From contig OV299793.1 of the NCBI GenBank assembly GCA_923184405.1, positions 836,548 to 873,226 of the forward strand: a DNA stretch of 36,679 bases. The letters are read 5' to 3'. The DNA is from Neisseria meningitidis (GTDB taxonomy: Bacteria > Pseudomonadota > Gammaproteobacteria > Burkholderiales > Neisseriaceae). The notes below the pieces were generated by a model. It was not told the origin of the DNA, made no database searches, and was given only the letters and a program-made list of their open reading frames with translations. A program made the translations under genes and the position numbers. Below, one piece after another: positions 18,001 to 27,435 of the stretch (its first letter is position 1; each line of letters opens with the position of its first letter).

Positions 18001-19402
18001 ATGGAAAAAAACACCATATCCGCCCGCGCACCATCCCCTTGATTGCCGCTTCTGCTGGCAATTGCCATTTTTATGCAGATGTTGGATGCGACCATTTTAA
18101 ATACCGCACTGCCTGAAATTGCCGCCGACCTGAATGAGTCGCCATTGAACATGCAGCTGGCGGTTATTTCCAACACGCTGACGGTTGCCCTGCTGATTCC
18201 TTTGAGCGGTTATTTGGCGGACAGGTTCGGAACGAAAAAGTCTTTTCGGTCCGATTGCCGTTTTTATGCTCGGATCGGCATTGTGCGCCGCATCGGGTTC
18301 GCTGTTTGAATTGACGTTCCCGTGTCGTTCAGGGCATCGGCGGTTCGATGCTGGTTCCGATACCGCGTCTGACCATCTTGCGTGTGTACGACAAGTCCAA
18401 GCTGCTCAACGCCATCAATTATGCGGTTATGCCCGCATTAATCGGACCAATTTTAGGGCCTTTGGCGGGCGGTTATCTCGTCGAATACGCTTCGTGGCAC
18501 TGGATTTTCCTGCTCAACCTGCCCATCGGTCTTTTGGGTTTCATATTGGGACGCAACATCACGCCCGATATTAAAGGCAGCAATATCTCTTTAGACTTCA
18601 AAGGCTATCTGATTTTTCTGCCGCCGCGTGCCTCTTGTTACTTTCGGCAGAAAGCCTGTCGCACGCGCTGCCTCGTATTTTGCACTGTTGCCGCTGTGCG
18701 GCGGACTGCTGTTTGCACGCCGTTATTTCCGACATATGAAAACCGCGTCCAAACCGATTTATTCCGCCGACCTGTTTCTGATACGCACTTTCCGTCTAGG
18801 ACTGGCGGGCAATCTGTTCAGCCGTCCCGGCATCAGCTCGATTCCTTTTCTGATGCCCCTGATGTTTCAAGTCGCTTTCGGCTTCGGCGCAAGCCTGTCG
18901 GGTTGGCTGGTCGCCCCCGTCGCCCTGTCTTCGCTGCTGGTCAAACCGCTGATTGCACCGCTCATGAAACGTTTCGGCTACCGCACGGTACTGCTTTGGA
19001 ACACCAAGCTGCTTGCCGCCTTCATCATGCTGCTCGCCCTACCTGATGGAAACTCGCCGCTGTGGATTTGGATTTTCCTCTCGCTGGCGATCGGCGCGTG
19101 CAACTCCCTACAGTTTTCTGCCATGAACACACTGACCCTCGCCGATTTGCGCCCGCAACAGACCGGCAGCGGCAACAGCCTGATGGCGGTCAACCAACAG
19201 CTTGCCATCAGCATGGGCATTGTTGTCGGCGCATTAATCCTTAAAAACTGGACATTTCTGATACCGGCTTCTTCAGGTCTGCATTCCGCCTCCCGTATGA
19301 CCCTGCTCAGTATCGGCGGCATTACCCTTGCCTCGTCGTTGGTTTTCAAGCGTCTGCATCGTTTCAGACGGTGCAAACCTGACACGGAACACACCGTCCT
19401 AA
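18001..19402 (+). pseudogene. MFS transporter, DHA2/MdtD-like, frameshifted
   Basis: This is an inner-membrane proton-driven exporter of the EmrB/QacA (DHA2) group, closest in pattern to MdtD. The start at 18001 is MEKNTISARA. Then come [20 protein letters not shown] with the DHA2 motif, [13 protein letters not shown] (motif A), VQGIGGSMLVPIPRLTILRV and LVEYASWHWIFLLNLPIGLL. Further on are LAGNLFSRPGISSIPFLMP, FSAMNTLTLADL and QTGSGNSLMAVNQQLAISMG. At least a dozen hydrophobic helices are visible. Indels occur near 18035, 18240, 18325, 18625 and 19360. The expected stop is the TAA at 19400-19402; as written the frame continues to 19449. The substrate is unknown. Confidence 0.85.
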
Positions 19403-19488
19403 AGCGGTCCGCACGCAAAACTTTACCCGTTTCAACGTTTGGATTATGATTCCGCACTTCCATGCGCACCAACCCCAAAACACAGGCA

Positions 19489-19500
19489 ATGCCGTCTGAA
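19489..19500 (+). other. DNA uptake sequence before the phospholipase D gene
   Basis: Exact AT-DUS (ATGCCGTCTGAA), 12 bases before the probable start of the next gene, with no inverted partner. Confidence 0.88.
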
Positions 19501-19512
19501 ACCATATCCCTG

Positions 19513-21036
19513 ATGAAAACACGCAGCCTAATTTCCCTTTTATGCCTCCTTCTCTGTTCATGTTCTTCATGGTTGCCCCCACTGGAAGAACGGACGGAAA
19601 GCCGTCATTTCAATACTTCCAAACCCGTCCGCCTGGACAACATCCTGCAAATCCGGCACACCCTCATACCAACGGGCTATCCGATATCTATCTGTTGAAC
19701 GACCCCCACGAAGCCTTTGCCGCCCGCGCCGCCCTTATCGAATCTGCCGAACACAGCCTCGATTTGCAATACTACATCTGGCGCAACGACATTTCCGGCC
19801 GACTGCTGTTCAACCTCGTGTACCTTGCCGCAGAACGCGGTGTGCGCGTACGCCTGCTGTTGGACGACAACAACACGCGCGGATTGGACGACCTCCTGCT
19901 CGCCCTCGACAGCCATCCCAATATCGAAGTGCGCCTGTTCAACCCCTTCGTCTTACGAAAATGGCGCGCACTCGGCTACCTGACCGACTTCCCCGCCTCA
20001 ACCGCCGCATGCACAACAAATCCTTTACCGCCGACAACCGCGCCACCATACTCGGCGGACGCAATATCGGCGACGAATACTTCAAAGTCGGTGAGGACAC
20101 CGTTTTCGCCGACCTGGACATCCTCGCCACCAGCAGCGTCGTCGGCGAAGTATCGCACGACTTCGACCGCTACTGGGCAAGCCATTCCGCCCACAACGCC
20201 ACGCGCATCATCCGCAGCGGCAACATCGGCAAGGGTCTTCAAGCACTCGGATACAACGACGAAACGTCCAGACACGCGCTCCTGCGCTACCGCGAAACCG
20301 TCGAACAGTCGCCCCTCTACCAAAAAATACAGACAGGACGCATCGACTGGCAGAGCGTCCAAACCCGCCTCATCAGCGACGACCCTGCAAAGGACTCGAC
20401 CGCGACCGCCGCAAACCGCCGATTGCCGGGCGGCTGCAAGACGCGCTCAAACAGCCCGAAAAAAGCGTCTATCTGGTTTCACCCTATTTCGTCCCCACAA
20501 AATCCGGCACAGACGCACTGGCAAAACTGGTGCAGGACGGCATAGACGTTACCGTCCTGACCAACTCGCTACAGGCGACCGACGTTGCCGCCGTCCATTC
20601 CGGCTATGTCAAATACCGAAAACCGCTGCTCAAAGTAGGCATCAAACTCTACGAGCTGCAACCCAACCATGCCGTCCCTGCCACAAAGACAAAGGCCTGA
20701 TAAGCAGCTCCGTAACCAGCCTGCATGCCAAAACCTTCATTGTGGACGGCAAACGCATCTTCATCGGCTCATTCAACCTCGACCCCCGTTCCGCACGGCT
20801 CAATACTGAAATGGGCGTTGTTATCGAAAGCCCCAAAATCGCAGAACAGATGGAGCGCACCCTTGCCGATACCACACCCAAATACGCCTACCGCGTTACC
20901 CTCGACAGGCACAACCGCCTGCAATGGCACGATCCCGCCACCCGAAAAACCTACCTGAACGAACCCGAAGCCAAACTTTGGAAACGCATCGCCGCAAAAA
21001 ATCCTATCCCTGCTGCCCATAGAAGGTTTATTATAG
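19513..21036 (+). pseudogene. Phospholipase D / cardiolipin synthase-like lipoprotein, frameshifted
   Basis: This is a phospholipase D superfamily protein with two HKD motifs. It would act on phosphatidyl groups (phosphatidyl transfer or cardiolipin formation). The start at 19513 gives MKTRSLISLLCLLLCSCSS, a signal peptide with a lipobox-like LCSC, so it was probably anchored in the envelope. An alternative start at 19462 seems less likely because the signal peptide would be internal. HKD 1 is HNKSFTADNRATILGGRNIG (about 20007-20066); HKD 2 is HAKTFIVDGKRIFIGSFNLD (about 20723-20782). SLDLQYYIWRNDISGRLLFN and VYLVSPYFVPTKSGTDAL are also typical. Single-base losses near 19655, 19965, 20395 and 20685, mostly in A or C runs, break it. 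Stop TAG at 21034. About 508 residues when repaired. Confidence 0.88.
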
Positions 21037-21038
21037 AA

Positions 21039-21067
21039 ATGCCGTCTGAAACACCAGTCAGACGGAT
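21039..21067 (+). terminator. Paired DUS hairpin after the phospholipase D gene
   Basis: ATGCCGTCTGAA (21039-21050) faces TCAGACGGAT (21058-21067). The second arm is an imperfect DUS, but nine pairs remain. It starts two bases after the stop codon. Confidence 0.75.
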
Positions 21068-21091
21068 ATCCGAACCCGCAAAGGAAAAACC

Positions 21092-21624
21092 ATGTTTCCC
21101 CCCGACAAAACCCTTTGCCTCTGTCTCAGCGCACTACTCCTCGCCTCATACGGCACGACCTCCGGCAAACACCGTCCAGCGAAACCCAAACAGACAGTCC
21201 GCCAAATCCAAGCCGTTCGCATCAGCCACATCGACCGCACACAAGGCTCGCAGGAACTCATGCTCCACAGCCTCGGACTCATCAGCACGCCCTACAAATG
21301 CAGCAGCAGCAGCACCGCAACAAACTTCGATTGCAGCGGCATGATTCAATTCGTTTACAAAAACGCCCTCAACGTCAAGCTGCAACGCACCGCCCGCGAC
21401 ATGGCGACGGCAAGACGCAAAATTCCCGACAGCCGCCTAAAGGCAGGCGACCTCGTATTCTTCAACACCGGCGGCGTACACCGCTACTCCACGTCGGACT
21501 CTATATCAGCAACGGCGAATTCATCCATGCCCCCAGCAGCGGCAAGACCATCAAAACCGAAAAACTCTACACACCGTTTTACGCCAAAAACTACCTCGGC
21601 GCACATACTTTCTTTACAGAATGA
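21092..21624 (+). pseudogene. NlpC/P60 peptidoglycan endopeptidase lipoprotein, frameshifted
   Basis: This is an NlpC/P60 cysteine peptidase that cuts D-Glu-type bonds in peptidoglycan stems. The start at 21092 gives a signal-like MFPPDKTLCLCLSALLLASY. At the lipobox position where LLAS-C is expected, the codon is TAC (Tyr), a G-to-A change that removes the lipidation Cys. Catalytic Cys is in NFDCSGMIQFVYK, catalytic His in HRYSHVGLYI (split by loss of one C near 21490) and the third His in FIHAPSSGK. The end [15 protein letters not shown] stops at 21624. Apart from the single frameshift the whole 177-residue protein is readable. The gene overlaps the antisense run-on of aroA. Confidence 0.87.
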
Positions 21625-21666
21625 GCCGCCCGCCGCGCCGCGCCGGAATCGCGGCAAAATGCCGCC

Positions 21667-22966
21667 GTATTCCGTTGTTTCGGTCAGCGAAGAGAACACG
21701 TCGAAATAAGTCGGGAAGGTTTTATCGGTGCATTTCGGATCGTTGATGACGACAGGTACGCCCAACAGCGAAACCAGCGAGAAACACATCGCCATGCGGT
21801 GGTCGTCGTACGTGTCGATGACGGCGTCGGGTGTCAGCGTTTCGGGCGGGGTGATGTGAATTGCTTCGGCTTCTTCGACGACTTTTGCCCCGAGTTTGCA
21901 CAGCTCGTTTGCCATCGCAGCGATGCGGTCGGTTTCTTTGACGCGCCACGAACCGATGTTGCGCAGCGTGCAGGTTTGCCCTGTAGCAAGCGCGACGATG
22001 GCGAGGGTCATGGCGGCATCGGGGATATGGTTCGCATCCAAATCAAAGGATTGGACGGCACGTTCCTTCGGGCGTGAAACTTCGACGAAGTTTCGCCCCA
22101 AACCACGTCCGCCCCGATTTTTCCAGCTCGCGGGCAAAGGCGACATCGCCCTGTATGCTGTTTGCGCCGATGCCGGTCACGCGCACGGGCGTGGCAGCAA
22201 TCAAACCGGCTGCGAGGAAGTAGGACGCGCTGGAGGCATCGCCTTCGACGTGCAAGTGTTCAGGCGCGTGGTAGTGCGCATCGGCGGGAATTTTGAAGAC
22301 GCGGTAGTTTTCATTGGCAACCTGTACGCCGAATTGCGCCATCAGTTTTAAAGTAATGTCGATATAGGGCTTGGAAATCAATTCGCCGACCATACGGATT
22401 TCAAACGCCTGCCCGGTCAGCGGCAACGCCATTAAAAGGGCGGTCAGAAACTGGCTGGACACATTGCCTTTAATCGGAATCACGCGTTCGCCGTTGTCTT
22501 GACGTTTGCCGATATGAAGCGGCGGATAGTGTTCCTTGCCGAGATATTCGACATCGGCGCAAACAATCCGCAGCGCATCGGCCAAATCGCCGATGGGGCG
22601 TTCGTGCATACGAGGCACGCCGTGCAGATGATAATCGCCGCCCAAAACAGCAAGTGCGGCAGTCAGCGGACGGAACGCCGTGCCCGCGTTGCCCAAAAAC
22701 AAATCGGCAGTGCGGTTGGGGAAGCGTCCGCCTGTGCCGTGCACTTTCAGACGGTCTTCGGCAAGATATTCGATTTGAACGCCGAGTTTATCGAGTGCTT
22801 CGAGCATACGGTCGGTATCGTCGGATTTGAGCAGGGAATGGATTTCGCAAGCATTGTCGGACAAGGCGGCAAGCAGCAGGGTGCGGTTGCTGATGCTTTT
22901 GGAGCCGGGCAGGGCGACGGTGGAAGGTTTGAGACGGGCGACGGGGAGGCGGACGGATTCGGTCAT
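21667..22966 (-). pseudogene. aroA: EPSP synthase (3-phosphoshikimate 1-carboxyvinyltransferase), frameshifted
   Basis: AroA transfers enolpyruvate to shikimate-3-phosphate in the shikimate pathway. The start at 22966 reads [20 protein letters not shown]. Then come [16 protein letters not shown] (substrate Lys), [34 protein letters not shown] and [20 protein letters not shown]. The frame is uninterrupted for about 290 residues to ARELEKSG. Two or three indels at 22085-22120 shift it; it resumes with [37 protein letters not shown] and [15 protein letters not shown], reaching [16 protein letters not shown]. At the family-length end the next codon is TAC (21667-21669) and the frame runs on antisense to the NlpC gene until 21484. 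The original stop was probably lost, but I do not have the exact ancestral sequence. Two different shikimate genes (aroD, aroA) are broken here. Confidence 0.88.
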
Positions 22967-23184
22967 TGCAAAACGTCAATATTATAAAGATAAAAACAGC
23001 CTGCATTATACTGGTGCAAATGCTGTATGAAAAATCTCAGGCTTGGCATTTTCGGTTTTAAAGTCCGTAAATGTGGTTTTTATGCCGAAAATTGATTATT
23101 TTAAATTTTTGTTTCAAAATTTCTTTGACAGCATATTTTCAGCTTTTGTTGCGGACAGGGCGCGTTTGCAGCGGCACGGCACGA

Positions 23185-23212
23185 TTGCCAATTTCATAGA
23201 ATTTGGTAGAAT
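23185..23212 (+). promoter_or_regulatory. Candidate sigma-70 promoter ahead of greA
   Basis: TTGCCA (23185-23190) and TAGAAT (23207-23212) are spaced 16 bases apart. Transcription would begin near 23219, just upstream of the hairpin at 23232. Confidence 0.55.
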
Positions 23213-23231
23213 AGCCGCTGTTCAACGACAG

Positions 23232-23267
23232 ACAAGCCGCCGATTTTCCGGGCGGCTTGTATTTTTA
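23232..23267 (+). terminator. Intrinsic terminator in the greA leader
   Basis: ACAAGCCGCC (23232-23241) pairs with GGCGGCTTGT (23251-23260) around a 9-base loop, followed by ATTTTTAG. The perfect 10-bp GC-rich stem with a T run is a textbook rho-independent terminator, but it lies between the candidate promoter and greA rather than after a gene. It could therefore attenuate greA or end a short leader RNA of about 45-50 nt. Confidence 0.7.
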
Positions 23268-23355
23268 GTTTAATATCCGGATGCACAAAACAAGACGGTA
23301 CGCGGTATGCTTGCTGCCGCAAAACGGTGTGCCGGAATATGGAGAAAAAAGACCG

Positions 23356-23829
23356 ATGCAAAAAATCCCCTGACCGTACGCGGTGCGGAATTGCTGAAAC
23401 AGGAAGTGCAGCAGCTCAAAAGCGTGGCGCGTCCGAAGTGATCGAAGCGATTGCCGAAGCCCGTTCGCACGGCGATTTGTCGAAAACGCCGAATACGAAG
23501 CCGCAAAAGAACGCCAAGGCTTTATCGAGGCCGCATTTCCGAGCTGGAACACAAACTTTCCGTTGCCCACATCATCAAATCCGACCGAAATCCACGCCAG
23601 AAGGCAAAATCGTGTTCAGTACGACGGTTACGCTGGAAGATTTGGAAACGGAAGAACACATTACCTATCAAATTGTCGGCGAAGACAAGCCGACATCAAA
23701 CAGGGCAAAATCTATGTCGGCTCACCGATTGCCCGCGCCATAATCGGCAAGGAAGAGGGCGATACGGCGGAAGTACAAGCCCCGGGCGGCGTACGCGAAT
23801 ACGACATTATCGAAGTCCGATATATTTGA
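23356..23829 (+). pseudogene. greA: Transcription elongation factor GreA, frameshifted
   Basis: GreA rescues backtracked RNA polymerase by stimulating transcript cleavage. The start at 23356 is MQKIPLTVRGAELL when one lost C is restored after codon 5. The coiled-coil finger carries [20 protein letters not shown], where the acidic tip residues sit, and [14 protein letters not shown]. The C-terminal domain has [39 protein letters not shown] and [14 protein letters not shown], ending at 23829. Length (157 residues when repaired) is normal. Six or more single-base indels, at about 23372, 23431, 23482, 23530, 23577 and 23603, occur within 474 bases. Most are one base lost or gained in a run. Confidence 0.9.
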
Positions 23830-23867
23830 TTCGGCCGATTTCAATACACCCGACACACACAGGAAAT

Positions 23868-24023
23868 TATAGTGGATTAACAAAAAATCAGGACAAGGCG
23901 ACGAAACCGCAGACAGTACAGATAGTACGGAACCAATTCACTTGGTCCTTCAGCACCTTAGAGAATCGTTCTCTTTGAGCTAAGGCGAGACAACCCCGTA
24001 CTGGATTTTGTTCATCCACTATA
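23868..24023. repeat. Correia element, full length
   Basis: A 156-bp copy from TATAGTGGATTAAC to CATCCACTATA, with the ATCAGGACAAGGCGACGAAA and GAGAATCGTTCTC blocks. It lies 38 bases after the greA stop and shows few changes. Confidence 0.92.
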
Positions 24024-24039
24024 ACAGCAACCCTGTCGC

Positions 24040-24845
24040 CGTCATTCCCGCAAAAGCGGGAATCTAGAACACAGGGTTAAGAAAACCTGCATCCCGTCAT
24101 TCCCTCAAAAACAGAAAACCAAAATCAGAAACCTAAATCCCATCATTCCCGCAAAAGCGGAAATACAATCCGTTCAGTTTCGGTCATTTCCGATAAATTC
24201 CTGCTGCTTTTCATTTCTAGATTCCCACTTTCGTAAGAATGACGACGGAAAGGTTTTGGATTTTTCCGATAAATTCTTGAGGCATTGAGAATTCCAGATT
24301 CCCGCCTACGCAGGAATGACGCTTCATAAGATGCCCGACTATTCCAACATAACCGAAACAAGACAGAAACCGAAGCAACTGAACCAGCATTCGTACCACT
24401 TTTCGTAATTGCTGCGAAAGCAAAAATCGAGAATCTCAAACTTTCAGCTTACCGTGGAATGATAGCCAATGCCTTAAGGTATGTTTTCCAGAAAACGAAG
24501 ATATGACGATTCGTATGTTTCCTGGACTGCCAGCATATCCGGAACCAGACAGTAACCATGGACACTGACAATGTCATTAATTCCAATTTCAGTCATTCCA
24601 TCAAGTACTGAAAATTAATATCAGAAACCTACAATACCGTCATTCCCAAAATAAAACAATTCCAGGTCAATTCAGTATTCGTTCATTTCCAATAGATTCC
24701 TGTTGCATTCCATTTATAAATTCCCACTTTCATGCGAATCACGAAGGAAACATTTTGGTTTTTTCCAACAAATTATTCAGGCATTGAAATTCCTGATTCC
24801 CGCCTACACAGCAATGTCGCCTACCAATGCCCGACGGTCATTCCA
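24040..24845. repeat. NIME array: dRS3 units and RS spacers upstream of porA
   Basis: There is no gene. A well-preserved dRS3 (ATTCCCGCAAAAGCGGGAAT) lies at 24044-24063. Further units are near 24144, 24224 and 24298, alternating with spacers containing TTTCCGATAAATTCCTG and GGATTTTTCCGATAAATTCT. A second, more eroded series occupies about 24590-24840. In Neisseria such arrays flank variable surface genes and serve as homology for recombination. Confidence 0.75.
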
Positions 24846-24998
24846 GCGGATAAATCAAAAATCATCACAAGACGACATAAGCTGCAGACAGTTACAAATA
24901 GTATGGAACCCATTCACTTGGTGCTTCAGCACCTCAGAGAATCGTTCTCTTTGAACTAAGGCGAGGCAACGCCGTACTGGATTCATTAATCCACTATA
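24846..24998. repeat. Correia element upstream of porA copy 1
   Basis: An eroded full-length copy: the left end reads AGCGGATAAATCAAAAATCA, the centre keeps GGTGCTTCAGCACC and GAGAATCGTTCTC, and the right end keeps TTAATCCACTATA. Confidence 0.82.
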
Positions 24999-25199
24999 AA
25001 GTACCACGTCTATTTTTTTATGGCGTTTTATAAAGCCAGGACTGTATCCAGGCAGCAGCGAATCAGCACGCACAAGGTCTGCGCATCAATTATATTATAG
25101 AACACAGCAACGGTTTTCGCAAAAAATAAGCTATTGTTTGATATCAAAATATAATCATTTTCAAAATAAAGTTTGCGGCATTTAGCACATCATTTGTGC

Positions 25200-25300
25200 T
25201 GAATAAATACTTTTTTACAAAACAAGAGGTAACATAGAAGACGTAACAGATGTTTCCCAATGTTTTAAGGCTTTTATCAAAATTACAAAAGGAAGCCGAT
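25200..25300 (+). promoter_or_regulatory. porA promoter/leader relic, copy 1
   Basis: In meningococcal porA a poly-G tract separates the -35 region from TATAAT and its length sets expression. Here the same position reads CAAAACAAGAGG (25217-25228), followed by TAACAT (25230-25235) and GAAGACG. The tract has been converted mostly G-to-A and the -10 box is damaged. Downstream, TTTTATCAAAATTACAAAAG and the GGAAGCC ribosome site are kept. Confidence 0.65.
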
Positions 25301-26441
25301 ATGCAAAAAAAACTTACCGCCCTCATTGTCCCACTGCCGCTAGCGCCGTTTGCCAATGTCAGCCTGTACAGCGAAATCAAAGAAGGCGTGGAAGGCAGAA
25401 CATCCAGCTGCAGTTGACCGAACCGCCCGCAAAATAAACCAACTCAAGGTTACTAAGAACAAAAGCCGCATCAGGACGAAAATCAGCGATTTCAGCTCAT
25501 TTATCAGCTTTAAGGGAGGCGGAGTTGGGCGAACGGCTGGAGCTGATTGGCGGCAGGCAAGACTTATCCGTTGCGGCGGCAGCGCGACCAGTGAGGCAAC
25601 AGGAATACGCTGTCGGCGGCAGGCCAATTCGGTACGCTGCGCAACGGTCGCGTTGCGACATCAGTTTGACGATGCCAGCCAAGACATTGATCCTACGGAC
25701 AGCAATAATGATGTGACTTCGCAATTGGGTATTTTCAAACGCCACGACGATATGTAGGTTTCCGTACGCTAAGATTCTCCAGAATTTTCCGGTTTCAGCG
25801 GCAGCGTCCAATTCGTTACGGCCCAAAACAGCAAATCCGCCTATACACTAAATAACAGTTCCAGGCAGATCTAAAAAAGATATTCTCGTTCCGGCAGTTG
25901 ATCGGCAAGCCAGGGTCGGATGTGTAATATCGCAGGTCTGAATTACAAAATGGCGGTTTGCCGGGAACTATGCCTACAAATACGCGAAACACGCCAATGT
26001 AGGCCGTGATGCTTTGAGTTGTTCTTGCTCGGCAGCAGGGGTGATGAAGCCAAAGTACCGATCCCTTGAAAAACCATCAGGTACACCGCCTGACAGGCCG
26101 CACTGAGGAAGACGGCAGATCTCGCCTTGGCGGCTCAGTTGGATTTGTCTGAAAGTGGCGACAAAGCCAAAACAAAACAGTACGACCGAGAGTACCGCCA
26201 CTGCGCTACCGCTTCGGTAATCCAGTTCCACGCATCAGCTATGCCCATGGTTTCGACTTTATCGAACGCGGTAAAGAAGCCAAAATACCAGCTACGATCA
26301 AATCATCGTAAACGTTGATTATGATTTTTCCAAACGCACTTCCCGCCATCGTGTCCGGAGCTTGGCTGAAACAGCAATACCAGCATCGGCATCTACACTC
26401 AAATTAATGCCGCCTCCGTCGGTTTGCGCCACAAATTCTAA
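25301..26441 (+). pseudogene. porA: PorA outer-membrane porin relic, copy 1 (full extent)
   Basis: This is the class 1 porin, a 16-strand trimeric cation-selective barrel. The start at 25301 reads MQKKLTALIVPLPLAPFANV (a decayed signal peptide), then SLYSEIKEGVEGR. Recoverable barrel pieces are SRIRTKISDFSSFISFKGGG, QFDDASQDIDPTDSNNDVTS, QLGIFKRHDDM, GLNYKMAVCRELCLQIRET-like traces and AAQLDLSESGDKAKTK. They continue with a trace of the FIERGK loop region and VDYDFSKRTS, to VGLRHKF with the terminal aromatic at 26436-26438 and TAA at 26439-26441. There are many indels and substitutions throughout, far more than in the flanking housekeeping genes. The full length is kept. Loop sequences are too damaged to type. 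Confidence 0.85.
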
Positions 26442-26548
26442 ATAGCGGGGCAGTGAAGCGGATAGCTTTGGTTTTTCGACAAATTGCCTTCAGGCATTGA
26501 ATTCGCAATCCCAACTAAGCAAGCGGCTGCAGACCCAAACAAAATCCG
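26442..26548. repeat. NIME spacer at the junction of the two porA units
   Basis: About 100 bases resembling the NIME upstream of copy 1 (CTTTGGTTTTTCGACAAATT, then CAGGCATTGAATTCGCAATC). It marks the boundary between the end of porA copy 1 and the start of the second repeat unit. Confidence 0.6.
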
Positions 26549-26706
26549 GATAGCGGTAAGTAAAACAGCAAGACAAGACAACAAATACCGTCAGAAAGTA
26601 CAAACAGTACAGTATTACGTAGATTCAACGTACTTCAGCACATAGAAGAGCACACTCCAAAATAAGGAGAGGCAACGCCAACGCCTGGTTTCATTAATCC
26701 ACTATA
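26549..26706. repeat. Correia element upstream of porA copy 2, strongly eroded
   Basis: The right end TTAATCCACTATA is intact. The left end is ATAGCGGTAAGTAAAACAGC. The centre is recognisable only by spaced words such as AGGAGAGGCAACGCC. It aligns in position and length with the element before copy 1. Confidence 0.7.
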
Positions 26707-26879
26707 AGATGCCGCTGATGTGTTTTTATGGCGTTTTAAAGCCAGGACATGCATCCGGGCAGCAGCGCATCTGACCCGCACGGGTCTGCGCTTGAATTGT
26801 GTTCTGTAAACACAACGGTTTTGAAAAAATAAGCTATTGTTTATATCAAAATATAATCATTTTAAAATAAAGGTTGCGG

Positions 26880-27000
26880 CATTTATCAGATATTTGCGTT
26901 CTGAAAAAATGGTTTTTTGCGGAAGGGTATGGTGAAGACGGCCATCAGATTGTTTGCCCGATGTTTTAGAGTTTTATCAAATTTACAAAAGGAAGCCGAT
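26880..27000 (+). promoter_or_regulatory. porA promoter/leader relic, copy 2
   Basis: CATTTATCAGATATTTG and GAAAAAATGGTTTTTTGC match the meningococcal porA upstream region as I remember it. The poly-G tract is reduced to GCGGAAGGG (26919-26927) and the -10 box to TATGGT (26928-26933). TGTTTGCCCGATGTTTTAG and ACAAAAGGAAGCCGAT precede the start at 27001. This copy is less altered than copy 1. Confidence 0.7.
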
Positions 27001-27425
27001 ATGCGAAAAAACACCGCCCTCGTATTATCCGCGCGCCGCTTGCAGCGTTGCCGATCAGCCTGTACGGCGAGTAAAACCGGCGTGGAAGGCAGGAACATCC
27101 AGCTGCAGTTGACCGAACGCTTCAAAATATTCAGCCTCAGGTTCACTGGCAAAGCCGCATCAGGACGAAAATCAGCGATTTCGGCTCGTTTATCGGCTTT
27201 AAGGGGGCGAGGATTGGCGAAGGCTGGAAGCTGTTTGGCAGCAGGCAAGACGTATCCGTTGTAAGCGGCGCGACCCAGTGGGGCAACAGAATCCTTTATC
27301 GGCAGGCGAATTCAGCACACTTCCGCGCAGTCACGGATTGCTGCGATATCAGAAACTGCACGATGCCACCCAAACCAATGACCCATGGGACAGCAATAAA
27401 CATGTCGCCTTTGCCGGGAAGAGGA
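27001..27425 (+). pseudogene. porA: PorA relic, copy 2 (5' third only)
   Basis: The start at 27001 encodes MRKNTALVLS, then by frame changes SLYGE, GVEGRNIQLQLTE, SRIRTKISDFGSFIGFKGA and SRQDVSVVSGATQWGNR. It ends in TNDPWDSNKHVAF at about 27410. After this, the sequence no longer follows PorA and instead joins a transposase remnant. About 130 of about 390 residues remain. It keeps more of the family residues than copy 1 in the signal peptide and first strands (for example VLS, SLYGE, DFGSFIGFKG). Confidence 0.82.
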
Positions 27426-27435
27426 TAGCTGCAAA

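Larger units (their letters stand above)
22967..23355 (+). other. aroA-greA divergent intergenic region and greA leader
   Basis: I see no gene here. The stretch carries a good promoter (23185-23212) and an intrinsic terminator (23232-23267), then about 90 bases to the greA start. The 22980-23160 part is AT-rich with no assignable element. Confidence 0.6.
24760..27425 (+). repeat. Tandem duplication unit NIME-Correia-leader-porA (~1.7 kb)
   Basis: The same order appears twice at a spacing of about 1700 bases. The shared blocks are TTTTGGTTTTTTCC with CAGGCATTGAA (about 24755 and 26468), a Correia element (24846 and 26549), TATGGCGTTTTA with AGCCAGGAC (25020 and 26728), the leader ending AAAAGGAAGCCGAT, and porA (25301 and 27001). 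The two starts are exactly 1700 bases apart. The second copy is cut short by an IS remnant. Confidence 0.8.

Noticed and set aside
19542..21344. 600-codon plus-strand open frame
   Set aside because: It follows the phospholipase D gene only briefly, then leaves the correct frame and becomes Thr/Pro/Ala-rich; it is a frameshift by-product.
22499..22987. 162-codon plus-strand frame opposite aroA
   Set aside because: Shadow of aroA, with no start signal or homology.
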